Shown here piece after piece: positions 18,601 through 27,886 of a DNA stretch of 64,000 nucleotides. The translations under genes and the position numbers were made by a program. This DNA comes from Symsagittifera roscoffensis (Eukaryota > Xenacoelomorpha > Acoela > Convolutidae). Every line of letters begins with the position of its first letter. Within the stretch, counting starts at the first letter, position 1. Under the pieces are notes generated by a model that saw nothing but the letters and a program-made list of their open reading frames with translations, was not told the origin of the DNA and did no database searches. The stretch spans positions 5,285,624 to 5,349,623 of the forward strand of contig NC_087071.1 of assembly GCF_963678635.1 (NCBI RefSeq). Reading direction: 5' to 3'.

Positions 18601-21600
18601 ATTTGTGTACACGATGGTCACGACGATAGCGGAGGGGATATATAACGTGATAATTCCTGCCCCAAACAGAGTGGTGGACCCGGACAATTATTATCCGCAC
18701 CGATCTGAGCTCCCCGCTGTTTGGTCTGACATCTCGAATGCCATACAGGGACTCAGAGATTGTAGCACAACTCGGTTGGTGCTAGACGAAGTTCTGGGGT
18801 TGGAGCTGTCCAACTTCGCAAGATTATTGAAGCTAAGACCAGGGGTAGGTGACGATCATCTGTTAGTACAACAGGTGGCTGATGATCTCTGGTTCAGGCA
18901 GATGGATCATAAAGAGAACGAGCAGGGAAGGATGATCAGGAAGAACATGACGTCAGCAGAAGAGGACCTCATGGCAATGGCTTTGCGTACGAAGCCACAC
19001 AACAACATATGGTTGTATCTGTCACCGAGGCTGTGCACCTTGGGTGAAGACGCGTTTGAGCATGCGCCGGCAATAATTAAAGAGATACACGCGTATTTGA
19101 AGAGTCTACTTGATGCCCGGGAGTTGGCTGGAGGCAAGATGTTGAAGCTGATGCAAGACGTGAATACGATGTCGCTGGACAAGTTCCAAGCGGACGTGCT
19201 GGCCACGAAAGCACAGTACGAACGATCGGATGCTATCTTGGGCGGAATGGGAGTGGGATGGACGCCATCTTTCCTATCGACGTGCTACCCGAGGGCATCT
19301 AGGAACCTGATCGCAAGTTTTGTCAAAGACATCAGGAAGTTGTCGATTGGCCTGGTGTTAGCCTTATACGTGACATTTGGTCATGAAAACTTTGTGAAAG
19401 GACCGGCAAACCTCTTTACCCAAGCGTTGGCCGATTTGAGGTTGGATGGACTCTTGACCCTGATTGCCATGACCTATGGTCGGCTGGGAGACTTGCTTGT
19501 GCTATTGCGTTACCCTGAACAACTGCAGGGACCCAGTCGTGAGTTCAATGCACAGATGGAAACCGCCTCGCTCAGGAAGATGAAAGACTGGAGGACTCTC
19601 CTACTTCAATACCTCCTGCAACAGAACAGAAGCGTAACAGGAGAGGACAAAGTGGCGACGAACGCAAGCGAATGCAAACAGTATTGTGGCATGCCCTTAT
19701 TAACAGACTTAGCCGTCATGATGCGGATTGATCCGTTGGCTCTGGTCCACGGACTAAGGGAATTCGTCACAGTGGTTTATGGACCGGTGATGTCCTTTGC
19801 GTTCCCGGATGTACAAGTTAAAGCGTACAGGAATTCAGTGTTGTACGTCAACCTGGTCTCAGTAGTGGATTGTTCAGTGCTGAATTGGGTAGAGCAGAGT
19901 GAACTGAGAAAGCTGGCTAGCGATGATAGGCTGTTCGGAAGAATAGCAGAGCCAGGTTGGGTGTTGATGGATTTCAACAACCACTTCAAATGCCGAATGG
20001 GTCGTGAGGATCTGTCCCACATCCAGTTCAACCCAAAACTCTGGAATCTGAGACCAGTGGTGAAAGATACAGGAGAGGCTGTGGGAGTACCTCAATTGCC
20101 GGGAGCCTATGCCCATGCAAAAGAGAATCAACAGACATGGCTTCCTGGGTCCAGGCCGCTGCCGGACCAATGCCATCGATATCCACCGATAAGGAGGATG
20201 TTGTTGGGAGTCACATCTCCCATCATTGCCCCTCGTATCGGAGCGGCTCGTGACGCGGAGAAGAGAATGCAGAAGTGGAGTGGAGGGATGGAGCCGCGCT
20301 TCATCAGCTGGAACGTCGCTGCCGCGCACACGTTCGACTTCTCATTTCCTGATGCCTGGAGCAGGAAGAAGATCAAAGCACTACCCTCCAGGAGACCAGA
20401 GGTCTCGGCTGAAACGTGGAATGAAGTGTATTCTTCCGCGGACGACTTATCAAGACTGAAGTGGTCAGGAGAAGCGAAGGTGGTGATGCTGGAGGTGGCA
20501 AGTGAGAGCAGAGGTGGCTCATATGTAACGATAGAGGACCTGGCCCCACATGGTGAGGAGTTAGTAGAGTTCCTGGTCGATGATGAGTTGTTTTATCATG
20601 CAGGAGACATGGCCGTACCGGCTCGGCCGGATTCGGGCGCAGACGCACGACAAGGACCCTCGGGACCTAGGCCGAAACCTGATGCGGACGACGATGAATT
20701 GATGGATCAGGACGATAACGATGAAGGGACCGGAAGCAAGACGGAGAAATCGGGAGAGACCGATCTAGGAGCGTTGGAAAGGGACTTGCTAGAGTACCGG
20801 TTCAGCGAAGATGACGATGGGGAAGTCGATGGGAGTCTATTGTTGATGGCACCATCGTCCTTCATGTCTCCTACAAAGGAGGCGTCAGCCGATCTATCTC
20901 CGATAGACCCAATAAGCCAGGCTAGAGAGTGCCGAAGCAGGGATCCACAGAAGCTGCTTTATGAATCGCCAAGGAGGAGGAAAATCGAAGAGTCTATGAA
21001 GATATCGTTCCTCAGCACATTACCAGAAGAAGAATGGGAAAGATATCAAATGGAGTTGGAAGGCAAGACAGGAGCAATCTGGAGTCGAGTAAACTTCATG
21101 GAGAAATCTTGGGACGTGATAAGGCGATATGGGACGCAGTCCATAATGAAGGTGGGATTGAACCAACCCATCATGCGTGAGGTCCTGGAGAAAATAGTGA
21201 GCTCCATGGAGTCGGATGTGCTGACCGAGTCAGTAACAGAAGACAGTGCCGATGATCAGCATGTTGCAAAGAAATTACCTGTCAGACGAGCCAGGAAAGG
21301 GCTGAAGCGACTAAAAGGGAAGACAGGAAGTCGAGCCATGAACCCGAAAGTGGTGAAGTCAAGAGCCAACGCAGTGGTGACCTCTTTAGCGAGCGCAGGT
21401 CGCTCAGGCGAGAGCGGGCAGGGAGATACTACAACGCTGACAGGGGGAGAAAAAGAGAATCTGATACCCCCTATGCTCTTGGCAGGTCTGACCGTGACCG
21501 CCACAAGGTCGAAGAAGACGGCGCGAACCCTGGCAGACACCAAGTTAGAAATGGAAGTAATCAGTCAATGTGGATCTGGAGGACTTGAAGATTACAGGCC

Positions 21601-24484
21601 CTCGCGAATCAACATGGCCAAGTTGAAACTGGAAGGACAACTCGACGTGGTCGAGTACAGTCGAATAACTGTGCCGGAATCGGTCCACATGGGAGATCCG
21701 GCAGGGGGTTATGTGGAAATGTTGAAAGCGAGGAACTCCGCGAGAGGGCACCTGATGGCTTGGAACGAGAAGCGAGCCATGCAAGAATACTTGAAGGGGC
21801 TTACGGAGAACTCCAACTTCAATCGAAAAGAATATGGGACAGTAATGTCATCAGAAGCGAACGAAATTGGATTAGAAAAGTTGCTAGAGATTTCTTGGAG
21901 GGCGGCCCTCCAGAAATACTTTGATGAGACGATGAATGCACCTGCGACTGTAGCAGCATACCTGGCTCATCCTTGCGTGAGAACTGATCTGCAAGTACGA
22001 CTGGCTTGGTGCTTGATGGGCATCAAAAGGGCGGAGTATGAAGCCAGCAACGACTCGAAATCACGAGAACAGGAGCTAGAATTGATGGAAGCTTTACGAA
22101 CATTGATCTCAAAAGACGATTCAGCGATAGCATGGGCTAAACGGAAGGATGCCCTTTGCTTTGTCAGGTTTGTGGTGGATCGCATCCCCACTCCTGTGTT
22201 GGGAGAATGTATAAAGATCATTCGGGAAAAGGGAGTTGATTGCGAAAGGAACTTCCTTAGGGCACTCCTAGAGCTATATCAGGACATGCCATTGACCGTG
22301 CCAAACAAGGAGTCGAATGATATGGAAAGCTATCGCAAGTTGGAAGAAGTGAGAAGATACTCCAACAAAGAATTGAAAGTGAGTCGAGACTTGATTGAAG
22401 CGGTCAGAGGACAAAAAGAGTTTGCAACCCTAGGGAGACTGAAGTCGTTCCAATACGTGTCTGGCATACCAGGGATGGCGTATAATCCCTTCGTGAACGA
22501 AGAAGCCAGGGAAGCATACTTCGACTACGAGCAAGTCACAGTGCTCAACTTCTGGGTTGAACGAATTAAGGAGATCGGAATGCTGATGGTGGAACAACCC
22601 AAGCTGGGAATTATTTTGGAGGAACGAGTAGTCGAACCCTCGATTCCCGAGCTAAAAGGGCAAGTGAGTTTTGATTGTGGTTCTTGGGACGGTCCCTTGA
22701 AAACCAGTCTAGTGGTGATGTGGGAACTCATGAAGCCTTCCTGGTGTCCCCATCCTAACGCAGGCTTAATCTGGGACATGACCGCGGATGTCATATTGGA
22801 AAGGGATGATGATGCGAGTTTACATGATCTGGCCATGATACATCACCTGCTAAGCATGAGATTGATGAAGAAGAAGAGCAACCCGTCCACGGAGCTGTCC
22901 GAGGAAGGTACGTCGAGTGATTGGTTGGAGCAAGGCACATGCTTGGCTCAACACAGTGGGATGGAAGGACATGTTTGTAACGTGGGACACTGCCTGATTA
23001 CGCTGAGCGAGCAGCATCGACAACTGGCACGATTGTATGGAAGATTAAGCATGTCAGATAAGAGTGCCATGGAATTGGTCGCAGACTGCCATGGGGTGAC
23101 GGACGTAAACCTGATCACAGCCTTGGGATTTTGTAGCATGACGAGTTCGATAGAATCGCTCGAGCGCTTGGAGCGTGCCCATGAGCTAGTGGCGTCCCTC
23201 AGCGTGGAGATATTCCCTGGAGCATTACAGACAGAGCAAAAGATTGGAGGCTGGCGAGAAGCCCTAGAGAATGAAATGAATCTGAGGGATAGTGAAGCCT
23301 ATCACAGACCTACTGGTTCAAAATATATGGTGGGTTCAAGCTCCGCGCCATACTGCAATAGCAAGTATCCTACGCACATGGTGGTGATGGATGCGAGGAC
23401 GCAACAGGTGTTGGTTGACCAGCTTTTCTCTGTGCCAAAATGCGTGAGGTTGGCCAGAATGTCAGAGAGGTCATATGACTTGTTGGCAAAGATCTTTCGG
23501 GCAGTCCCGAAGAGATCCGAAGGCGAGTTGCAAGACGTTGTGGGTGAAGAGTTTATGATACTGAACGAAGGCAACGTGAGTGAGTTCCAGAAGCAGAAAG
23601 CGAGTGGAGCGTTACCCACTGAATTCCCCACCATAGAAGAGAAAGACGATCTACATAGAATCCTGATGGAAGTGGAACCGTTGCTGGGAGCCTCAGGGTA
23701 TCGAACCCGAAGGAACATAGTGAGAACCCACGGGGAATATCCTTGCCACTGCTTAGCGCAGACGTTGTGGTACCCCAAACGTGGGAACCTGATCCTAATT
23801 TGGGACGTGGAGGAGTTGTACTCCACGGGGTTGCCCGATCAGAATCAACCAGTGTCAATCGTGGTGGTTAGCGCCATGCTAGCAGTGAGATGGTTGGAGG
23901 CTTATGCGGACACAAATGAGCAGGAGATGGCCGTGCCGACTCCTGAACAGCTGAGCAACGTGAAAATGAGTAGTGAATTGGATCTTTTCAGAACCACTTG
24001 CAAGGTTCTGAGAATACCTAAAGCCATTGAAAGAATATGGTCAAGGCAAAGATTGATGCCTTGGTTCCGTGCAGTGATGACATCTTGGATGTATGAACGC
24101 GCGAAGCGTCACATGTCAAGGAACACGGAAGCCTATCAATCTTTCCAGCTAGACATAGGACCAGGAGCCTATAAGAGAGCTTTCCTGACGCATAGAAACG
24201 CGGTCACCACTGCGGTGAAGCGAGTAGCTGGAGCGCCTTGTGTTACTGAAGATGAAAAGAAAGAGGTCTTAAGAGCTGACCTAGAACGAAACGTGAGCCT
24301 GTGTCTTCACAACAGCTTTTGCAGGAACCGGGAGCAGAAGGTGAATGTGGACTTACTACCTTGTTGCAAACCGAGGCTGTTGGAGCAGGAGGGTTGGGGC
24401 ACGGCCCGCAACTCTCTGGACATGTTAGAGAAAGTTCTGGAAGACAGTGACGCTGAACATCAGGATGGAGAAATGATGGAATGA
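15617..24484 (+). CDS. ORF2: giant protein with SGNH/GDSL hydrolase domain, otherwise unknown
   Basis: 2955 aa from the first ATG; a longer frame begins at TTG (15551), unlikely in a eukaryote. The N-terminus has a helical region, a basic nuclear-signal-like PPLKRVRV stretch and a coiled coil (~158-225). Residues ~392-575 carry the SGNH hydrolase blocks: IIGDSL with S404, FGGAS, LGTND (G451-D454) and DGVH with D547 and H550. The catalytic triad and oxyanion residues are all present, predicting an active esterase or lipase-type enzyme. A second SGNH-like module (~867-1045) has GSD and GAND and looks degenerate. Later come an acidic stretch (~1688-1740), a Lys/Arg-rich segment (~1882-1918), a C/H-rich cluster (~2440-2460) and C-terminal cysteines. 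I recognise nothing in most of residues 1050-2955. No signal peptide or clear membrane span, so not an obvious envelope. The intact frame implies selection until recently. Confidence 0.9.
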   Translation: MGDTNELMEFLSASLGATLDEIYQRLIDCDFTREDPGLAMFVVALLNALGREGRGNRPTEVVLMLAFGESGTAERGRNRLMRWRRGEMSGHDLAREPGLGEQRDHRLGEMPLPVQPAQPLIGAKRQRDGPGPSHSVDSPTAAPPLKRVRVSEIEIQTSETIETLEKKERDQSELCAKLQEYRTIARERDEWKKKFEDLQVAYKEDEIKHLKELYMAKVSQVSPEILASMRSSEGSNDTRPRTTAQELCASRGPEVLDLHASKGHEAPQQTRPSASSQRFTIPDPSDTYLAPQFQESFNQVARAAMDEINRGTERTLARIVPSQRRDHSSDGSERATRTIACSAPGGVFKKSRVVDIRKNLMTRHQFTQVPAEHPRACLNDMSWNPATSDQVIPPGSRHLIIGDSLVRDLNEISVYGQTTTLSFGGASVAQVIKMMEFQGEDRLDTLIIMLGTNDVSRAPVTPENKWEPLLVCLLNELKEKYRPRLVILCTIPPNPLVGTTAADFMNGNVTRWNEMTRNLVRNNPGELRLLDLENMLRMTDHIELTRDGVHFNSQRGRHWINDVFQTQLREVEQELRATGSLARTNSTGGSRVRATVPESLANRLGPLATETVGAVTVAPSSNVRDRLGTAPPPRPQSIGSRLGRSVEQSNRNNSQTASRRNDSPATTNPASTAGSSTSTVPAEGIESGSRLLWNSSDPSHWGQYKTDMSAKLNMNTLTCREDVMRMTGGESPTVSRLYRIPGVDWLLAEQEKFSSSTSLRHADLDGLPHDNTFGPLNTRSLTDVRDRARERTPPVRKGKFQTENKPSNKHHKMFRQFSKPPGQTPGEYSRDYPRTTTVFGDDKRYGNLKAPVGDGLFAAYDPLDMKAAKYLVVAGSDYLYTPRSLFWPDVIFLTAPKLDWGQAIGMMISVRRVVSMEPQVIVVAGANDHLQSRGLLSRLTDGSIPSNEVIGEAIMTLLSAMAEVEAAARQRFTMNVVKVIFVLSPGYAALPEPLQFVYTMVTTIAEGIYNVIIPAPNRVVDPDNYYPHRSELPAVWSDISNAIQGLRDCSTTRLVLDEVLGLELSNFARLLKLRPGVGDDHLLVQQVADDLWFRQMDHKENEQGRMIRKNMTSAEEDLMAMALRTKPHNNIWLYLSPRLCTLGEDAFEHAPAIIKEIHAYLKSLLDARELAGGKMLKLMQDVNTMSLDKFQADVLATKAQYERSDAILGGMGVGWTPSFLSTCYPRASRNLIASFVKDIRKLSIGLVLALYVTFGHENFVKGPANLFTQALADLRLDGLLTLIAMTYGRLGDLLVLLRYPEQLQGPSREFNAQMETASLRKMKDWRTLLLQYLLQQNRSVTGEDKVATNASECKQYCGMPLLTDLAVMMRIDPLALVHGLREFVTVVYGPVMSFAFPDVQVKAYRNSVLYVNLVSVVDCSVLNWVEQSELRKLASDDRLFGRIAEPGWVLMDFNNHFKCRMGREDLSHIQFNPKLWNLRPVVKDTGEAVGVPQLPGAYAHAKENQQTWLPGSRPLPDQCHRYPPIRRMLLGVTSPIIAPRIGAARDAEKRMQKWSGGMEPRFISWNVAAAHTFDFSFPDAWSRKKIKALPSRRPEVSAETWNEVYSSADDLSRLKWSGEAKVVMLEVASESRGGSYVTIEDLAPHGEELVEFLVDDELFYHAGDMAVPARPDSGADARQGPSGPRPKPDADDDELMDQDDNDEGTGSKTEKSGETDLGALERDLLEYRFSEDDDGEVDGSLLLMAPSSFMSPTKEASADLSPIDPISQARECRSRDPQKLLYESPRRRKIEESMKISFLSTLPEEEWERYQMELEGKTGAIWSRVNFMEKSWDVIRRYGTQSIMKVGLNQPIMREVLEKIVSSMESDVLTESVTEDSADDQHVAKKLPVRRARKGLKRLKGKTGSRAMNPKVVKSRANAVVTSLASAGRSGESGQGDTTTLTGGEKENLIPPMLLAGLTVTATRSKKTARTLADTKLEMEVISQCGSGGLEDYRPSRINMAKLKLEGQLDVVEYSRITVPESVHMGDPAGGYVEMLKARNSARGHLMAWNEKRAMQEYLKGLTENSNFNRKEYGTVMSSEANEIGLEKLLEISWRAALQKYFDETMNAPATVAAYLAHPCVRTDLQVRLAWCLMGIKRAEYEASNDSKSREQELELMEALRTLISKDDSAIAWAKRKDALCFVRFVVDRIPTPVLGECIKIIREKGVDCERNFLRALLELYQDMPLTVPNKESNDMESYRKLEEVRRYSNKELKVSRDLIEAVRGQKEFATLGRLKSFQYVSGIPGMAYNPFVNEEAREAYFDYEQVTVLNFWVERIKEIGMLMVEQPKLGIILEERVVEPSIPELKGQVSFDCGSWDGPLKTSLVVMWELMKPSWCPHPNAGLIWDMTADVILERDDDASLHDLAMIHHLLSMRLMKKKSNPSTELSEEGTSSDWLEQGTCLAQHSGMEGHVCNVGHCLITLSEQHRQLARLYGRLSMSDKSAMELVADCHGVTDVNLITALGFCSMTSSIESLERLERAHELVASLSVEIFPGALQTEQKIGGWREALENEMNLRDSEAYHRPTGSKYMVGSSSAPYCNSKYPTHMVVMDARTQQVLVDQLFSVPKCVRLARMSERSYDLLAKIFRAVPKRSEGELQDVVGEEFMILNEGNVSEFQKQKASGALPTEFPTIEEKDDLHRILMEVEPLLGASGYRTRRNIVRTHGEYPCHCLAQTLWYPKRGNLILIWDVEELYSTGLPDQNQPVSIVVVSAMLAVRWLEAYADTNEQEMAVPTPEQLSNVKMSSELDLFRTTCKVLRIPKAIERIWSRQRLMPWFRAVMTSWMYERAKRHMSRNTEAYQSFQLDIGPGAYKRAFLTHRNAVTTAVKRVAGAPCVTEDEKKEVLRADLERNVSLCLHNSFCRNREQKVNVDLLPCCKPRLLEQEGWGTARNSLDMLEKVLEDSDAEHQDGEMME
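16790..17340 (+). other. SGNH/GDSL hydrolase domain within ORF2
   Basis: All four diagnostic blocks are in order with correct spacing: GDS (16820-16828, serine codon at 16826), GG of block II, GTND (16967-16978) and DxxH (D at 17255, H at 17264). SGNH hydrolases cleave esters of lipids, acetylated sugars or proteins. Esterase domains are known in ORF1 of CR1-type LINEs and in bdelloid rotifer telomeric retroelements (Terminons), but not as a usual part of Ty3/Gypsy elements. Confidence 0.85.
18215..18750 (+). other. Second, degenerate SGNH-like module within ORF2
   Basis: About 470 residues after the first domain, a strand ending VVAGSD, a VVAGAND motif (18380-18400) and a DPDNYYPH segment (~18676-18700) repeat the block order of an SGNH fold. 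GDS has become GSD and GTND has become GAND. It may be an inactive duplicate or a convergent Rossmann-like fold. Confidence 0.45.
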
Positions 24485-25230
24485 AGATGACGGAGGAAGA
24501 GAAGAGAAGGAGAAAAAACTTGATTGTCTTTGTGTGTAAAAACTTGAACAAATCAACCAAGTTTTGATTATTGAACTTGTGAAACTTTTTGTTTTGATTT
24601 AGCTTGGTCAGACCAAACTTTGAAAATTGTTGCAATTGTTAAAATTGTTGAAATTGTTGATTTTAGTTACTACTATCTATGTATGTATATAAGGAGCATA
24701 GGTGAGTATATTTACCTATTTATTCCCGACTGAAGTTTTTAACCTGTGTAAGACACAAATTCACTGTGTGGCGACATGGTAAGTTTGAGTAAACTCGCTC
24801 GAGAAGGGTGGGTAACTCAATAACTTTCCTAGCCACAGAGTTTCTTAGTTTTAATATTGAAAGGACCGCATAAATGACTAATTATACTTGGTGAGTGAAG
24901 TTAAGTTAATTTTAACGGGTGCGTGGCCGTGCCACGTCCCACTTTTTAATCAGAAGCGAAAAGAAGTTTTATGGCGAGATGACGTAAGTAGTCAGAAAGG
25001 AAATTTTATCTAGGACACTCCTCATGGTGCAACTTTTGTGAAAATGTTGAAAGGCAGTGAGATGTAGTACGATGCCATTTGTGAACACGTAGTGAGTTGA
25101 GGTGGAGTAGATAAATTTCATTTTCTTATGCGATTTGTAAGATTGGTTACAGAAAACTGGATACCTACTTGACGATAACCCGGTGTTGTGCGATCAATAG
25201 GGACATTGATGGAGACTTGTCCGGGGAGTA
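24485..25230 (+). other. 3' untranslated region of the giant element
   Basis: 746 bp from the ORF2 stop to the 3' LTR, AT-rich with stops in all frames. It includes a strong splice-donor-like ATG|GTAAGTTT near 24776-24785 with no obvious role, and ends in the short purine motif used as a candidate plus-strand primer. Confidence 0.75.
25214..25230 (+). promoter_or_regulatory. Candidate polypurine tract before the 3' LTR
   Basis: GACTTGTCCGGGGAGTA directly precedes the LTR. The purine core is only GGGGAG, short for a Ty3/Gypsy polypurine tract, but it sits in the right place and is repeated in ORF1 (15-mer identity at 12016-12030). Confidence 0.4.
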
Positions 25231-26116
25231 TGTGCCATTCCGCCGGATGACACAGTATAACCTTCCCGCGACGAAAAAAAAAGGGACTAAAGGCCTTACG
25301 AACAGAAAAGTTTTGCGACGGAGGGTCAGAATGTTCTGGAATTTTTATTTTTAAAATTTCGATTTGAAGGAGAACATTTCTGAGAAATAGAAAAAAGACG
25401 GCCATTTTGAATAAAATAGAGAAAAATCAGAACGACGCCATATTTTGTGACGAACGGTTGTATCCGAGACGAGAAAATTACGGAGCCTCTTATCGTGGCA
25501 ATAACACACGATAAGGACCTTAGTGACGGATATTTGTGGAGACGGAGGCTTCAGTGGGGGGAAGAGAAATACCACGGAACCCTCCCGGGACACGAAATAT
25601 AGGAGATAAGAGTGTTGTCTCAAGAAAATCACGGGAGCGGAGGCTTGGTCCCCCAGAGACTGTTATATGTGAAGGGACTGTGTAAACTAGCCATAACAGT
25701 TGCTGTAATGTCCTAGATCTGAATTAAACACCGTTATTATTTAATATTTCAGAGCATGAGTAGATAGAGAAAGGAAAAGGTCAATCCATCTCCAATGGAT
25801 TTAATATAAAACTGTCACACAAAAACATATAGAAATAGGTGGTTCGAGCCGTGTTTTTAATGACAATCACGTAGTCTGAGGATCCGAGACTCAGCTATGT
25901 GGTTGTGTTCGCATGCAAACGAAAGCTGATCAAAAGTCGTTTGACTGATGGCCTAAAAATAGTAACTTTTTACTTTGCCCTAGACAGACCAGAAAATCAA
26001 CTGGCAAGGTCGAGACGGTGAAAAACGAGTGGAATTAAGGTAACTGACGCCTGCCAGTCGTCAATAGGTACTTTTTCTACGCTCCGTCGCTGTGTGATAT
26101 TTGGGCGAATGTTACA
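25231..26116 (+). repeat. 3' LTR of the giant element
   Basis: Same length as the 5' LTR, with one difference found (T25312 for G1765) and no net indels. The AATAAA at 25410-25415 and TATAAAA at 25805-25811 match the 5' copy. Near-identity indicates insertion recently on an evolutionary scale. Confidence 0.95.
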
Positions 26117-27017
26117 TTTTAATGATATAAAAAATCAGTTTCCAGACAACTCAGTTAGAACTCACTACTTTTTGGCCACTTGTTTGTTTCTGGATGCGGA
26201 TATTAATTTGGTTTTTGTTTTGAAAACAGACCGTACGGTGGTTTAATCAGAATAGACAATTCGTCGCTCGATAAACAACTAATTCAAATCTAATTGTAAG
26301 CATGACAAGTTCATAAAATGAATTTTTCTTCATTAAACGAGGAAATGGTGTGACTGTTAAACCAAAATAAAAAAAAAACACTTTTATACTCAGCTTTGTG
26401 AAAATTATTAATTTTTTTTATTGATTGTCTTCATTTATTTTTGATCTTGTGTGATTACTAGTTGATAACTTGTGGTGTTTCAAAATTCAATTTTTCGAAA
26501 AAAAAAAGCTGCCAAAAGAAAACACACAAAAGGTGAAATTAGCAGGTGAAAGTTTACCAAAAAATTTCAGAAATCAGACAAAATCAGAACCGGCAACGCA
26601 GAAAAATGTAAGGATACATATGACAGACAAAACCATAGCCAGTTGTATAATAAAATACCAACCAAACGGCAATAACTCAGAGAGAAAAAGCCGATTGGTG
26701 TGCAGTTGTAACTATGAACCTTGATACAAATAAGTAAAAAAAGAGAGACTTTCTCGACATTGGTGGTGTCGAACAAATTTTTTATCTGACGAAAACAGAT
26801 CTTGGAGATTTTGTAATTCTGTTTACCTTCCGTCTGCTGAAAATGTTTTTCTCGCACAAGTCTGTTTTATTTTCAGTTTGCGATCTTTATCTATTTCAAA
26901 ATTGTCTTTTTACAATCTAAGTTGTGACGAAACTGCAATTTGGCGTTCGATACCGTCCAGTATATTAGTTACTTGTTACGAAATCCCAAATGAAAATTCA
27001 GTTATTCAGTTGTAAAA
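26117..27017. other. AT-rich right flank, no recognised gene
   Basis: Stops are frequent in all frames. The first 127 bases continue a short open stretch from the left flank (see 1592-1683). A small open frame at 26470-26724 has no recognised domain. It leads into the Polinton remnant. Confidence 0.5.
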
Positions 27018-27690
27018 ATGAACAAGATCATTTCAACAAAAGATCGTCTGTTCATGTTAATTTCAGTTCCCTCAGGATCCGGTGACACAAGTTTAATTTT
27101 TCAAACGCTTCTCAGAGGTACTTCTACGCATCTTATTATAGGATATTTTTTTGTATCTTCATGATCAACTCGAATATTGTTCCCTTGTTTCTCAACGCAA
27201 ACTTGATATTGATTATATACAATTATTCGGCTTTGAAATCATTAACAACTTTGAGGACACCTGCCAGGAAAAATTTAATGAAAGTGATTTCGTTAAATTA
27301 TCTACGGCAGGCCGACGTAAAAACGTTCATGTTTTATTGTCCAGCACATTTTATTTCAGCAAAGTAAGCAATCACGTACATAAGATCTGAATTCAGCTCA
27401 CCTAATTTCGCTTCGTTTTAATCACCTCGAGACTTTCAACAAATTGGTTATTTAGGCGGACAATCGAATATTGCTTAATTCATCCATCATGCGTTTCAGT
27501 TGGCAACGAAAAAAGATTTTGGTCACTTGCTGAAAGATTTATATCCCAAAGCTCCAGAATGACTTAGTTTTTTGCCAAACATAGTTCCACCGTCGCATAC
27601 CACTTTCCACTTACCATCCTCAAAAGCAGTCATCACGTCTCTTGAAATTGAAAGAAAAAGAATTGTTTATATTGAAGCAGATGCTCAATA
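27018..27690 (+). pseudogene. Polinton FtsK/HerA-type packaging ATPase, broken
   Basis: ATG at 27018 opens a frame with a P-loop-like segment PSGSGDTS in which the invariant lysine of GxGK(S/T) is replaced by Asp. A later frame shows the LHDQLEYCSL segment, a NFEDTCQE stretch like the acidic Walker B region, and a TAGRRKNVHVL segment typical of Polinton ATPases. A third frame has the conserved FGHLL-type tail near 27515-27560. At least two frameshifts and several stops separate them. The family pumps DNA into capsids; this copy cannot. Confidence 0.7.
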
Positions 27691-27886
27691 GTCAGTTTGT
27701 AGATCAGTTTCGACAACAGCTGGTCAAATTTTTTAGATTTATTTGCAACTTTTTTGTAAATTTTTTTTGTTGGGCATGTTCTATTTAACAGAATTTCATC
27801 GAGAGTAAGAAAGTACTTTTTGAAAAAAATTTTCACCCCCAATTTGGCATCGGAGAAAAATCAAAAACTTTCGCAACCAATTTTTT

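Larger units (their letters stand above)
1684..26116 (+). mobile_element. Giant two-ORF Ty3/Gypsy-type LTR retrotransposon, complete
   Basis: Two direct repeats of 886 bp (1684-2569 and 25231-26116) bound a 23.5-kb internal region with, in order, a primer-binding site, a long leader, a Gag-Pol ORF and a second giant ORF, all on +. The LTRs begin TGTGCC and end TTACA. The flanking target is TTT or TTTT on both sides (1681-1684 and 26117-26120), so a 4-bp duplication fits if one T is shared with the LTR edge. Total length 24,433 bp is several times a usual Ty3/Gypsy element (about 5-10 kb). Two intact 9-kb ORFs and nearly identical LTRs point to a very recent insertion. The coding blocks look visibly more GC-rich than the flanks. 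The pol enzymes and their order PR-RT-RH-IN place it in Ty3/Gypsy. I see no env-like signal peptide or membrane anchor. Confidence 0.95.

Noticed and set aside
15617-24484. ORF2 as a retroviral envelope
   Set aside because: No signal peptide, membrane anchor or cleavage site is visible; the SGNH signature and size do not fit.
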